Positions 8,459 to 16,875 of a stretch of DNA of 64,000 nt are shown here, one piece after another. Each line of letters starts with the position of its first letter. Position 1 is the stretch's first letter. Both the position numbers and the translations under genes were made by a program. Origin of the DNA: Bacteroidetes bacterium HGW-Bacteroidetes-2 (GTDB taxonomy: Bacteria; Bacteroidota; Bacteroidia; Flavobacteriales; Flavobacteriaceae); NCBI GenBank assembly GCA_002842575.1, contig PHDJ01000009.1, positions 1 through 64,000 of the forward strand, given 5' to 3'. The notes below the pieces were generated by a model. That model searched no databases, was not told the origin of the DNA, and was given only the letters and a program-made list of their open reading frames with translations.

Positions 8459-9148
8459 ATGAGTTTAGTAATAAAAATAAGACAGATAACCCGTGATTTT
8501 AGAATGGGAAGTGAGATATTGCATGTATTAAAAGGCATTGATCTAGACATAGAACGTGGCGAATATGTAGCGCTAATGGGACCTTCTGGTTCTGGAAAAT
8601 CTACATTAATGAACCTTTTAGGCTGCTTAGACACTCCAACTTCTGGAAGTTATGAACTAAATGGCGCTAATGTTAGTAAGATGAGTGATGACGAGTTAGC
8701 AGAAATAAGAAATAAAGAGATAGGCTTTGTTTTTCAAACGTTTAACCTATTGCCTAGAACCACTGCCTTAGAAAATGTTGCACTGCCAATGATTTATGCT
8801 GGAGTTGGTAAAGCAGACCGCATAAAACGAGCAAAGGAAGTTTTAAATGACGTAGGACTAGCCGATAGAATGGAACATAAGCCCAACGAACTTTCTGGTG
8901 GTCAGCGACAACGGGTCGCCGTGGGAAGAGCTTTAGTTAATAAACCATCCATTATTCTGGCAGATGAACCTACAGGAAACTTAGATTCAAAAACCTCGGA
9001 GGAAATTATGCTGCTCATTGATGCCATTCATCAAGCCGGAAACACCGTAATTGTAGTAACTCACGAAGAAGAAGTAGCACAAAGAGCCAAACGCGTTATC
9101 CGCTTGCGAGATGGTATGGTAGAAACTGACACAAAAATGGGGCAATAA
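8459..9148 (+). CDS. ABC transporter ATP-binding protein, LolD/MacB type
   Basis: ATPase subunit of an ABC exporter of the LolD/MacB/FtsE group. Walker A is GPSGSGKST (41-49), the Q-loop is in [11 protein letters not shown], the signature is LSGGQRQR (145-152) and Walker B is [12 protein letters not shown] (165-176). In LolCDE such a subunit extracts mature lipoproteins from the inner membrane, and the nearness to lnt fits that. No membrane subunit (LolC/E-like) is encoded next to it, so the partner must be elsewhere, and a MacB-type role cannot be excluded. Length 229 is standard. Confidence 0.88.
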   Translation: MSLVIKIRQITRDFRMGSEILHVLKGIDLDIERGEYVALMGPSGSGKSTLMNLLGCLDTPTSGSYELNGANVSKMSDDELAEIRNKEIGFVFQTFNLLPRTTALENVALPMIYAGVGKADRIKRAKEVLNDVGLADRMEHKPNELSGGQRQRVAVGRALVNKPSIILADEPTGNLDSKTSEEIMLLIDAIHQAGNTVIVVTHEEEVAQRAKRVIRLRDGMVETDTKMGQ

Positions 9149-9170
9149 AAAAACCTTTGCATTTGAATAG

Positions 9171-9320
9171 ATAACACGACCCTATAATTATGCTTTCTAT
9201 ATAAATAACTATGCCTATGTTGCAACAAAACGAGAAGACCATTTTTGTTTGATAGAAAGGGCATTTTTAAAAAATGAATACCTCTATAAAAGAGGTATAA
9301 CACAAATTCATTTGGATTAA
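9171..9320 (+). other. Possible ORF remnant or undetected small gene in a 370-bp gap
   Basis: The gap 9149-9518 has no gene in the track, but one plus-strand frame is open for 49 codons from 9171 to a TAA at 9320 and reads with protein-like composition (AYVATKREDHFCLIERAF, then LYKRGITQIHLD). There is no ATG, GTG or TTG near its beginning, and the frame is bounded upstream by TAG. A terminator-like hairpin starts right at its stop codon, as expected after a gene. It may be a truncated gene or chance. From 9350 to 9518 the gap is very AT-rich and I see nothing more. Confidence 0.25.
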
Positions 9321-9346
9321 CCCATCATTTGTGGGTTATTTTTTAG
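9318..9346 (+). terminator. Rho-independent terminator
   Basis: Stem taaccca/tgggtta with a seven-base loop, followed by a T-rich run (ttattttttag). It probably ends the lnt-methyltransferase-ATPase transcript. Confidence 0.65.
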
Positions 9347-9518
9347 TTTTTATTTCTTTCTTTCCTAATATTTATTTACAAAATACAATACTTTTAATTA
9401 ATAAAATCGATGAAATAAACCTTTTACCTGTTGAAATACAAAAATAAAAGGCTATTTATTAGTAAAAGAGGTTTTAATTCATTATTTTTACTCTCCCTAT
9501 ATCCCCAAATCGTATCGT

Positions 9519-10142
9519 ATGCACGTCTACACTGCAAAACGCAACCTAATTGTTGCAATGTTGTTATGTATCGCAACTTTATCTTTTTCACAAGTAGGGA
9601 TTAACACCACCGAACCTAGAAAAACACTTGAAGTTGGCGGAGACATGCGTATTTCAGAAGATATAGACATCGGCATTATTAATGCTTTATCTAATGAGGA
9701 TGCGGCAACTTTTCTAATTCAAAACAATCAAAACAACATCCAAGTATTAGATGTAAGCAACCCTACTGGTGCTGCATTAGGATATATTCAAGAATATGTT
9801 ATTGTAAATGCAAATTTAGATTGGGTATTGAATTTTAATACACAAATTAATGCAGCCGAATTTGATTTAATTAGTATTTCTGCATATTATGATAAGGAAT
9901 TAGTCCTAAGCAGCGCTTCTGAAAATTTTAGTTTGCCATATACTGCAGCATTTATACAAAATGGGACTTGGCGCATCATTGCCGATTTTCCACAAGCAGC
10001 AAATCAAGATACCAATGCCATTGGTACCTGGAGGATAAGTACCCTAATTTTTTCTAAAGATTTATCAAAACAATTTGGCGTTATAGAAATCCCAATGGGA
10101 AATCAAACCACTGGAAGTGCAACGCTTCCTATTATAAATTAA
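9519..10142 (+). CDS. Secreted protein with VGINTTEP N-terminal motif, tandem paralogue 1
   Basis: Unknown secreted protein of 207 residues. A signal peptide (MHVYTAKRNLIVAMLLCIATLSFS) is followed by QVGINTTEPRKTLEVGGDMRI, the beta-repeat motif (GIxTTxPxxTLxVxG) found at the start of many Bacteroidota surface and tail-fibre-like proteins. A domain of about 150 residues follows, predicted rich in strands. The end is NQTTGSATLPIIN. The two following genes share the same plan and the closing TGSA/TGMA motif, so this is the first of three tandem paralogues spaced by 7 bp, clearly one operon. It is probably exported to the periplasm or surface; no enzymatic motif is seen. Confidence 0.85.
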   Translation: MHVYTAKRNLIVAMLLCIATLSFSQVGINTTEPRKTLEVGGDMRISEDIDIGIINALSNEDAATFLIQNNQNNIQVLDVSNPTGAALGYIQEYVIVNANLDWVLNFNTQINAAEFDLISISAYYDKELVLSSASENFSLPYTAAFIQNGTWRIIADFPQAANQDTNAIGTWRISTLIFSKDLSKQFGVIEIPMGNQTTGSATLPIIN

Positions 10143-10149
10143 AAATTGT

Positions 10150-10779
10150 ATGCTTTATAAAACTACATTATTTGTTACGGTATTTCTCACCTCCTTAGTT
10201 TCAGCGCAAGTGGGAGTAGGAACAGAATATCCAGTAGCAGACCTTCACGTGGCTGGGGAAATGCTAGTACAAGAAACCTTTAGCATTTCAAAACTGCCCT
10301 CGGTAACTAACAATGACGAAGATTTTAAACTGTTAACCAGAATTACAAATTCAAATCCGTTGGGAGAAATAACGGTTTTAGATGTTGATTCCTTAACGGT
10401 GGCTCCTGTTAATGTGGTGAATTACATTTTTACAGACATTGCACTAGACAATCTTTCGGATGTTAATTTACAATATGACGCCAATAAATATATCGTAGGT
10501 ATTGCCAATTTTAGATACTTAGGTGATGCTATTAAAAAAAATGTTGTAGGAGACAAAATATCTATTGGCACTTTTGTAATCAGAACTTTTATAAGTGGTG
10601 GTCTTTGGCATTTAGAAATCAAAAATAGAGATTTAGACCTTGATGTGGGCGATGTACTTGAATACCACATAACCTTTATTATATATGACAAATCCTATTA
10701 CAGAAATTTACCACCTATTATAACCAATTTAAATGGATCAAATACTGGCTCGGCATCCTCCATTCCAGATTTATATTAA
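10150..10779 (+). CDS. Secreted protein with VGVGTEYP motif, tandem paralogue 2
   Basis: Second of three paralogues, 209 residues. The signal peptide (MLYKTTLFVTVFLTSLVSA) is followed by QVGVGTEYPVADLHVAGEMLV, a divergent copy of the same motif. The central part includes VNVVNYIFTDIALDNLSDVN and SIGTFVIRTFISGGLWHLEIKN, matching the position of the NGTWRI segment in paralogue 1. The end is GSNTGSASSIPDLY. The sequence has drifted far from its neighbours except at the motif and at the C-terminus. It lies 7 bp after paralogue 1 and 7 bp before paralogue 3. Confidence 0.85.
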   Translation: MLYKTTLFVTVFLTSLVSAQVGVGTEYPVADLHVAGEMLVQETFSISKLPSVTNNDEDFKLLTRITNSNPLGEITVLDVDSLTVAPVNVVNYIFTDIALDNLSDVNLQYDANKYIVGIANFRYLGDAIKKNVVGDKISIGTFVIRTFISGGLWHLEIKNRDLDLDVGDVLEYHITFIIYDKSYYRNLPPIITNLNGSNTGSASSIPDLY

Positions 10780-10786
10780 AAACGAC

Positions 10787-11431
10787 ATGAAACCATTTCT
10801 TCACATTCTGTTCATTTTGCTCTATTTTCCTTTATGGAGTCAGGTAGGTATTCATACTACCATACCTTCAGCCACATTAGATGTTGTGGGTAAAGTAAAA
10901 ATAAACCAAAGCTTATTTTTAGAAAATCCTGGAAACTATTTACAAATAAGAGGTTCAAGACTTTTAATACGAACAAAAGAAAATCAAATTATAAAATATA
11001 ATATTGATGAAAGTAAATATGGCCCTATAAATTCCGCTCAATTTGTTTTTAGAAATACGTCCACAAACGGACTTCAGGATTATGACACAAAAATAGATAC
11101 CTCTACCTATATAGTAACCGTGCAAGGCTATTATTTTACAGCGGCAAACAACGATACCAACGTACTATTACATAGCAATCTGGCAGATATCAATATAGAA
11201 GGCTATCAAATTTATGCGTATCCAAATACAAATACCGGAACATGGTTTTTAAGGGCTTTTATTAATGATTCTACATTTAGAAGTGGCAATGGCTTTGTGG
11301 ACAATCCTATTGATCTTTTTCTGAATCTAATCATTTACAGAAAAGGGTTTATTGCAAAGACATTACAAAACATTACAGTTTCTATGGAAAATTCAGAAAC
11401 AGGAATGGCACCATTACCTTTAGGGTTTTAA
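10787..11431 (+). CDS. Secreted protein with VGIHTTIP motif, tandem paralogue 3
   Basis: Third paralogue. The track entry begins at 10733 inside the previous gene; the ATG at 10787 gives a standard signal peptide (MKPFLHILFILLYFPLWS), no overlap and a 7-bp spacer like the first pair, so I use it (214 residues). The mature protein starts QVGIHTTIPSATLDVVGKVKI. Later segments YQIYAYPNTNTGTWFLRAFIND and ENSETGMAPLPLGF align with the WRI and TGSA parts of the other two. A bidirectional terminator follows. Function unknown. Confidence 0.85.
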   Translation: MKPFLHILFILLYFPLWSQVGIHTTIPSATLDVVGKVKINQSLFLENPGNYLQIRGSRLLIRTKENQIIKYNIDESKYGPINSAQFVFRNTSTNGLQDYDTKIDTSTYIVTVQGYYFTAANNDTNVLLHSNLADINIEGYQIYAYPNTNTGTWFLRAFINDSTFRSGNGFVDNPIDLFLNLIIYRKGFIAKTLQNITVSMENSETGMAPLPLGF

Positions 11432-11497
11432 ATAGTATTAGCCAAAATTATTACTCCATTTATTTGCTTTAAAACCTTGTATTAGAATTTTGGTGAC

Positions 11498-11536
11498 AAA
11501 AAAATCCAAAGCAGCTGTTGCTTTGGATTTTTATTT
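11498..11536. terminator. Bidirectional terminator
   Basis: Perfect 12-base stem aaaatccaaagc/gctttggatttt with a seven-base loop and A/T tracts on both sides. It sits between the convergent secreted-protein operon and the ene-reductase gene and can serve both. Confidence 0.85.
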
Positions 11537-11569
11537 TTGAGGAGTAGATACATTCTTTTGAGCTAAAAA

Positions 11570-12670
11570 TTATTTTGAACTTTTTTCATAATCTAAGTAT
11601 CCTTTAGCACCAGACGTATAAAAAGTATCTTTATCCCAGTCAGTAAGAGGGCTATTTTTTGAAAATCGTTCCACCAAATCTGGATTGGAAACAAATGGCT
11701 TTCCAAAAGCAACCAAATCGGCATCACCAGCTTCAATAACTGCATTTCCTTTTTCCTGATTAAATGCGGTATTAATTATTAAAGTACCTTTAAATATTGG
11801 CCTGTATCGCTTTGCTATTTGGATTACTGCATGCGGCACTTCAGAAACATCGGTAAAAGGTTCAGAGAGATGCAGGTATGCTAAAGTATAATTATTCAAT
11901 TTATGGATAATATAGTCAAATGTAGGTATTGTTTCTTCGTCCATGGTCATTCCAAAAACCCCATGAAGCGAAGGATTTAATCGAAGTCCAATTCTGTTTT
12001 CAGGCATCACTTTTTTTATGGCGTCTATAGTTTCAAAAAGGATTCTTGCTCGATTTTCAATACTTCCACCATAAGCATCTTTGCGATGGTTAGAAGTAGC
12101 ATTAAAAAACTGATGAAACAAATAGCCGTTAGACGAATGAATTTCTACACCATCAAAACCCGCATCCATAGCATTTTTAGCTGCGATTGCAAAATCATTG
12201 ATGGTGGTTTTAATTTCAGCAACCGTCATTTCTTTTGGTGTTACTGTGTTTTTTAAGCCATCAGGGGTGAACGATTGTGCATTTGGATTAATGGCTGAGG
12301 GCGCTAAAGGCAATTCCCCTTTGTGAAAATCAGGATGTGACATTCGTCCCACGTGCCATAGCTGAATAAAAATTCGGCCATTGGCTTCATGAACTTTTTT
12401 GGTCACTTCCTTCCACCCTTCTACTTGTTCTTTAGAATAAATACCGGGGGTGTTGATGTAACCAACTGCCCTTTCAGACACTTGAGACCCTTCTGAAATG
12501 ATTAAACCAGCAGAAGCACGTTGTGCATAGTATTCGCCTTGTAATGCTGCTGTTGGAATATTACCCCTATTGTTTGCCCTGCTTCGTGTCATAGGAGCCA
12601 TAACCACACGATTTGGTAACTCTAAATCATTTAGACGATAGGGTTGTAATAAAGCTTGTTCATTTTTCAT
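11570..12670 (-). CDS. Old yellow enzyme family ene-reductase (alkene reductase)
   Basis: FMN-dependent, NAD(P)H-using reductase of activated C=C bonds, close to N-ethylmaleimide reductase (NemA). The barrel start LLQPYRLNDLELPNRVVMAPMTRSRA is diagnostic. The substrate-binding pair His178 and Asn181 is in HSSNGYLFHQF, with Tyr183 as probable proton donor. FIQLWHVGR and YGGSIENRAR are further family motifs. Length 366 is normal. It lies 8 bp downstream of a DJ-1/PfpI gene, forming an electrophile/oxidative-stress pair. A Crp/Fnr-type regulator gene is upstream on the same strand. Confidence 0.93.
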   Translation of the reverse strand: MKNEQALLQPYRLNDLELPNRVVMAPMTRSRANNRGNIPTAALQGEYYAQRASAGLIISEGSQVSERAVGYINTPGIYSKEQVEGWKEVTKKVHEANGRIFIQLWHVGRMSHPDFHKGELPLAPSAINPNAQSFTPDGLKNTVTPKEMTVAEIKTTINDFAIAAKNAMDAGFDGVEIHSSNGYLFHQFFNATSNHRKDAYGGSIENRARILFETIDAIKKVMPENRIGLRLNPSLHGVFGMTMDEETIPTFDYIIHKLNNYTLAYLHLSEPFTDVSEVPHAVIQIAKRYRPIFKGTLIINTAFNQEKGNAVIEAGDADLVAFGKPFVSNPDLVERFSKNSPLTDWDKDTFYTSGAKGYLDYEKSSK

Positions 12671-12678
12671 ATTTATAA

Positions 12679-13359
12679 TTAAGATATTTTAGCCATTAAT
12701 TTTTCAGCTACTAGTGAGGAAGATGCAGGATTTTGCCCAGTAATTAAAAGGCCATCGTCCACAGCATAGGGTTGCCAATCGCCTATTTTACTATAAATAC
12801 CACCATTTTCTTTCAGCATATCTTCTAATAAAAAAGGGACTATTTCTGTTAGTTGTACAACAGCTTCTTCTTCATTTGTAAAACCGGTTACTTTTTTAGT
12901 GTTCACAAGGGGTTTACCATCTATTCCTTTTACGTATTTTAAAACCGCAGGAGCGTGACAAACAAAAGCAACAGGCTTGTTTTGTTTATTGAAATTCTCA
13001 ATAAGTGCTATGGAGGTTTTATTTTCTACTAAATCCCACAAAACACCATGGCCCCCTGGATAAAAAACCGCATCATAATCATTAACATTAATTGTATCTA
13101 ATTTGTGTGTATGTGCTAATATTTTTTTTGTAGGCTCATCCTTCTCAAAACGTTTTGTTGCTTGGGTTGCGGCATCTTCAGCATCGCTAGAAGGATCAAT
13201 AGGAGGTTGCCCACCTTTAGGAGAAGCAAGAGTTACTTCAAACCCTTTGTCTTTTAGTATATAATAAGGTGCTGCAAATTCTTCCACCCAAAATCCTGTT
13301 TTATGTCCAGTATTTCCTAATGAATCATTGCTGGTAAGCACAAATAATACATTTTTCAT
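12679..13359 (-). CDS. DJ-1/PfpI family protein (type 1 glutamine amidotransferase-like)
   Basis: DJ-1/PfpI superfamily protein of the class I Hsp31-like group, 226 residues. The nucleophile elbow is AFVCHAPAVLKY with Cys134 and adjacent His135. The conserved Glu lies in TGFWVEEFAAPY near residue 26, and YPGGHGVLWDL forms the oxyanion region. Family members act as glyoxalase III or in protection against reactive carbonyls. The pairing with an ene-reductase supports carbonyl/electrophile detoxification. A TATTTTTG box (minus strand, 13394-13387) about 28 bases upstream of the ATG may be its -7 element. Confidence 0.9.
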   Translation of the reverse strand: MKNVLFVLTSNDSLGNTGHKTGFWVEEFAAPYYILKDKGFEVTLASPKGGQPPIDPSSDAEDAATQATKRFEKDEPTKKILAHTHKLDTINVNDYDAVFYPGGHGVLWDLVENKTSIALIENFNKQNKPVAFVCHAPAVLKYVKGIDGKPLVNTKKVTGFTNEEEAVVQLTEIVPFLLEDMLKENGGIYSKIGDWQPYAVDDGLLITGQNPASSSLVAEKLMAKIS

Positions 13360-13449
13360 AGTTTTGACTTTTAAAAATTAATACCCCAAAAATAAGCTTA
13401 TCTAGAATCTTAGTTGTTGATGTAGGTCAATAAAAAACGTTAATTACTG

Positions 13450-14028
13450 TTAAGAGTTGGCAACTTCTTTTCGTATTCGGCTTAGGCTTTCGGGTTGGAT
13501 TCCTAAATAATTTGCTATTTGATAATTAGTGATGCGTTCTTCTATTTTTGGATAGGTGGTACAGAATTCTATATACCTTTCTGTGCCGCTATTTTGAAGA
13601 AAAGATAAAACCCTAACTCTTAGAGAAACAAATGCTTTGGTAGTAATAATTCGGAAAAAGCGTTCAAATTTAGGAATACGAAAAAACAAGGTTTCTAAAG
13701 CATCATTACTTATTCCTAATAGAACGGAATCTTCAATTGCCTCCACAAATAGTTGCGCAGGAGAACCATCAAAAAATGCTTGAAAATCACTAATCCACCA
13801 ATCTTCTATTGCAAATTGCAAAATATGTTTATTGCCTAATTCATCTAAATAATAAGCATTTAAACAGCCTTTAACCACATAATATTGATTTTTAACCAAC
13901 TGACCCGCTTCTATTAAAAATTCTTTTTTTTTCAGGGAATACCCTTGAAGAATTCCAGTGAATTCTTCTTTTTCAGGAGATGTCAATGCAATATATTTAG
14001 AAATCTGATAGAGAATATTTTTGTACAT
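13450..14028 (-). CDS. Crp/Fnr-family transcriptional regulator
   Basis: Small regulator of 192 residues with an N-terminal cyclic-nucleotide-binding-like beta roll (about 15-115, including YYVVKGCLNAYYLDELGNKHI) and a C-terminal winged helix-turn-helix (about 140-190, ITNYQIANYLGIQPESLSRIRKEV). The short length and the end at the recognition helix are typical of Bacteroidota members, which usually lack cAMP-contact residues. I see no Fe-S cysteine set as in Fnr. It lies 90 bp upstream of the DJ-1 and ene-reductase genes on the same strand and may control them; that is inference from position. Confidence 0.9.
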   Translation of the reverse strand: MYKNILYQISKYIALTSPEKEEFTGILQGYSLKKKEFLIEAGQLVKNQYYVVKGCLNAYYLDELGNKHILQFAIEDWWISDFQAFFDGSPAQLFVEAIEDSVLLGISNDALETLFFRIPKFERFFRIITTKAFVSLRVRVLSFLQNSGTERYIEFCTTYPKIEERITNYQIANYLGIQPESLSRIRKEVANS

Positions 14029-14322
14029 AAATAAATAAAAAAGGAATCGTATTAAAACGCAGAAGATACAGTAAAAAAAATAAAATTAGTTCATAAGCTG
14101 TTTATAAAAAAAACGGAAATAAAACTTTTGTTCATTAAATTTATAAACTTTTAAAGTAAGGAAATTTCATTAGTTTAGACAAAGTGAAAATAAATTTTTA
14201 AAATTTTTGAATTAAAAAGAAGGATACATTAGACACTTTAATTTTAACTAATACCTTAAAAATAATTCAGAAGTAGATATTTTTTTAACACCTTAAATTG
14301 CACTAAAAATAAAATTCTAAAG

Positions 14323-14955
14323 ATGACTAAAGGATACGTTATTGCCATAGCATGGCCAGAAACACTATGCAAAAAAGCAGGTGCATGGTATGACGGTATG
14401 ATGCAATATATAGGTGTTTGTAAAAATCATTACTATAAAGTGGGTCATGCAGCGTTAGTTTTAGTAAACGGTGAAAACGGAAATTGTCATTATTTTGACT
14501 TTGGTCGCTATCATGCACCCCATGGCCATGGACGCGTTCGGGATGAAGAAACTGACCATGATTTAAAAATACACACGAAGGCTACCTTTTCGCCTTCCGG
14601 GGAAATAGAAAATTTTGAGGAAATATTAAACGAATTAAAGCAAAATGTATCTTGTCATGGCACTGGTGCTTTGCATGCTTCCTATAATGAAATTGATTTT
14701 AATAAAGGATTTAACACCGCAAAAAAAATGCAGGAAAACAGTCCTTTACCCTATGGACCCTTTATTTTAAAAGGCACGAATTGCTCGCGTTTTGTTAGAA
14801 CAATTATTCTTTCAGCAAATCCTGCTTTAGAATCGCTTGTTAAAATTTCTTTACCTTGGATGCTCACCCCTACTCCAGGACATAACGTAAATGCCTTACC
14901 GTACAAAAAAATCATCCACGATAGTCAAGAAGTACTAACCTTTGAAACCAGTTAA
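14323..14955 (+). CDS. Uncharacterised protein, possible permuted papain-fold (NlpC-like) hydrolase
   Basis: Protein of 210 residues without signal peptide. Two segments stand out: GHAALVLVN followed by CHYFDFGRYHAP (about 48-71), and ILKGTNCSRFVRTI (about 150-163). A His that begins a strand, followed later by an Asn-Cys at the start of a helix, is the order seen in circularly permuted papain-fold hydrolases (LRAT/YiiX/PPPDE type). The pattern is only suggestive and I know of no assay. It is followed after 15 bp by a 98-residue gene, and these two probably form a unit. A 294-bp AT-rich leader precedes it with no clear promoter. Confidence 0.7.
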   Translation: MTKGYVIAIAWPETLCKKAGAWYDGMMQYIGVCKNHYYKVGHAALVLVNGENGNCHYFDFGRYHAPHGHGRVRDEETDHDLKIHTKATFSPSGEIENFEEILNELKQNVSCHGTGALHASYNEIDFNKGFNTAKKMQENSPLPYGPFILKGTNCSRFVRTIILSANPALESLVKISLPWMLTPTPGHNVNALPYKKIIHDSQEVLTFETS

Positions 14956-14970
14956 AACCCACTCTTAATA

Positions 14971-15267
14971 ATGACGATTCCAAAAACACTTCCCGCACCA
15001 AGCAAGCCGCCGCATCTTTCTAAAGAAATACAATGGTTGTCAGGTGAAGGGGCTGGATCCTGGTTTTTAATTGTTTTAGAAAATGAAACCTATAAAATAA
15101 CACGATATGCCGCTGATGGTACCAAAGAGTGCGAAGGTATTTTTGAAATGGTAAATAAGCTGCCTTTTGATATCCATCAAAAATATACTTTTACCCATTT
15201 AAGTCATTGTAATAAGGTTAGTCTTTTACAAAATAATACGCTCATTATTTTTAAGAGAGTATCGTGA
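14971..15267 (+). CDS. Small uncharacterised protein
   Basis: 98 residues, no signal peptide or membrane helix. The first 20 residues are Pro/Ser-rich and basic (PKTLPAPSKPPHLSK), then a compact domain begins with IQWLSGEGAGSWFLI and shows alternating strands (ENETYKITRYAADGTKECEGIF, KYTFTHLSHCNKVSLL). It resembles small domains of unknown function common in Flavobacteriaceae; I do not assign a family. It sits 15 bp after the putative hydrolase gene and 65 bp before the FNT channel gene. Confidence 0.75.
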   Translation: MTIPKTLPAPSKPPHLSKEIQWLSGEGAGSWFLIVLENETYKITRYAADGTKECEGIFEMVNKLPFDIHQKYTFTHLSHCNKVSLLQNNTLIIFKRVS

Positions 15268-15332
15268 ATGCATAATCTAAAAAAAGCTGCTAATAGCCTT
15301 TAAATCTTTTACCATAACTAGAATTTTAAAAA

Positions 15333-16172
15333 ATGAAAAATCGCTTTTTAGATGTTCATGACGTTGTAAGTGAAATGAGCAAGGAAACTTGGAAAAATAT
15401 TCAGAGTTTTACCTTTCTCAAAGCCCTAACTCTTTCTATTTTGGCAGGTGCCTTTATCACTTTTGGCGCATTGTTTTCGGTATTAATATCTGCTGGTGTA
15501 AAAACCACAGGACTGATGCTATTGCTTCAAGGTTTTGGTTTTTCTGTAGGTTTTTTTATGGTAATTCTCTCTGGTGCTCTTTTGTTTACTGAAACCAATG
15601 TTGTTTTACCTGCTTCCCTGTTAAATTGCAGTACAAAACAGCTCATAATAGGTGCACTTAAATTTTGGGTAGTTGCTATTGTAGGAAACATATTAGGAGC
15701 TTATTTTGTAGGTATGCTAATTCATTATGCACAGCAATATCCAACAGAGGTAATGGAAGGACTATCACACATTATCGAAAAAAAAATGTATTACTACCGC
15801 GGTCATGATGCCCATCATTGGTTTCAGGCATTAGTATCAGGAATGTTTGGAAACTGGCTCGTAGGTTTGGCTGCTGTTTTTTCGCTAATGGGAAAAACCA
15901 TTATAGGAAAGTATATTCCTATTTTTCTAGCCGTAAGTTTATTTGTAGCCGCAAACTTCCAACACAGTCCGGCAAATATGGGTTACTTTTCACTTATTAT
16001 GCCAACTGGAAATGGTCCTGGATGGGAAAATGCTATATTTTGGAACTTAATACCTGCCGCAATTGGCAACATATTAGGTGGCACTTTTCTGGTAGCATTA
16101 CCATTTTGGTATGCCCTTAGTCCATCCAAAAAAAATAAAATTGGAGAACTTAATAAAAATAAATTCTTATAA
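15333..16172 (+). CDS. Formate/nitrite transporter (FNT) family channel
   Basis: Inner-membrane protein of 279 residues with six hydrophobic segments, of the FocA/NirC (FNT) family, which conducts small monovalent anions such as formate, nitrite or hydrosulfide. Family features are the N-terminal amphipathic part before TM1 (FLKALTLSILAGAFITFGALF), GALLFTETNVVLPASLLN near TM2-TM3, and GNWLVGLAAVF and NMGYFSLIMP in the second half. The loop with HYAQQYPTEVMEGLSHIIEKKMYYYRGHDAHHW is long and His-rich. The substrate cannot be told; no formate or nitrite enzyme is adjacent. Confidence 0.88.
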   Translation: MKNRFLDVHDVVSEMSKETWKNIQSFTFLKALTLSILAGAFITFGALFSVLISAGVKTTGLMLLLQGFGFSVGFFMVILSGALLFTETNVVLPASLLNCSTKQLIIGALKFWVVAIVGNILGAYFVGMLIHYAQQYPTEVMEGLSHIIEKKMYYYRGHDAHHWFQALVSGMFGNWLVGLAAVFSLMGKTIIGKYIPIFLAVSLFVAANFQHSPANMGYFSLIMPTGNGPGWENAIFWNLIPAAIGNILGGTFLVALPFWYALSPSKKNKIGELNKNKFL

Positions 16173-16251
16173 TTAAGGTTTCTATATTTTAAAATTACTT
16201 AGATTTAAAAAACATCTTTTTAAACCAATTAAAACCCTCTAACTATAAATT

Positions 16252-16812
16252 ATGAGCAGAATCCATGTAATTCAACCAAAAGACGCACAAGGAAGATTGA
16301 AAGAAATCTATGTAGAAATTGAGCAAAAACGAGGCCAGCTTGCCGAGGTGCATAAAATACAAAGTTTAAGACCTGAAAGTATCGTTAAACATATGGATTT
16401 GTATATGGAAATTATGTTTTCGAGATCAGAACTTTCTCGCGCACAACGTGAAATGATTGCGGTGGTCGTTTCCGTAGCTAATCAATGTTCTTATTGCGCC
16501 ACTCACCACGGAAATGCACTGCTACATTATTGGAAAGACCCAGATACATTAGAACTTTTAAAAACCAACTTCCATTCGCTTGGTCTTTCCGATAAAGAAA
16601 TAGGTCTGTGTGAATTTGCAAAAACATTAACCCTACATCCTGAAATAAACCTTCATGAAGATATAACCCAGAAGTTAAAATCTCTTAATTTTAGTGATTC
16701 TGCAATATTAGATGCTACCTTAGTAGTCTCCTATTTTAATTTTGTAAACAGAATGGTTTTAACTCTAGGAGTAGCATTAGAAACCGACGGAGGAAAAAAC
16801 TATAACTATTAA
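16252..16812 (+). CDS. AhpD-like / carboxymuconolactone decarboxylase-family peroxidase-related protein
   Basis: All-helical AhpD-like protein of 186 residues. The redox motif is CSYCATHH, with Cys79, Cys82 and His86, the CxxC...H arrangement used for alkylhydroperoxide reductase-type thiol chemistry. The N-terminal part (IHVIQPKDAQGRLKEIYVEIE) and the length match the 'uncharacterised peroxidase-related' subfamily. It stands 63 bp before a flavin disulfide oxidoreductase gene, which could be its electron donor; this is a proposal from position. A second AhpD-like gene lies at 21567-22142. Confidence 0.88.
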   Translation: MSRIHVIQPKDAQGRLKEIYVEIEQKRGQLAEVHKIQSLRPESIVKHMDLYMEIMFSRSELSRAQREMIAVVVSVANQCSYCATHHGNALLHYWKDPDTLELLKTNFHSLGLSDKEIGLCEFAKTLTLHPEINLHEDITQKLKSLNFSDSAILDATLVVSYFNFVNRMVLTLGVALETDGGKNYNY

Positions 16813-16875
16813 AACGCCGATAGGATTTTTTTTATTTAAACGCTTTCGTAATTAACTCTTTTAATACCACTAACG

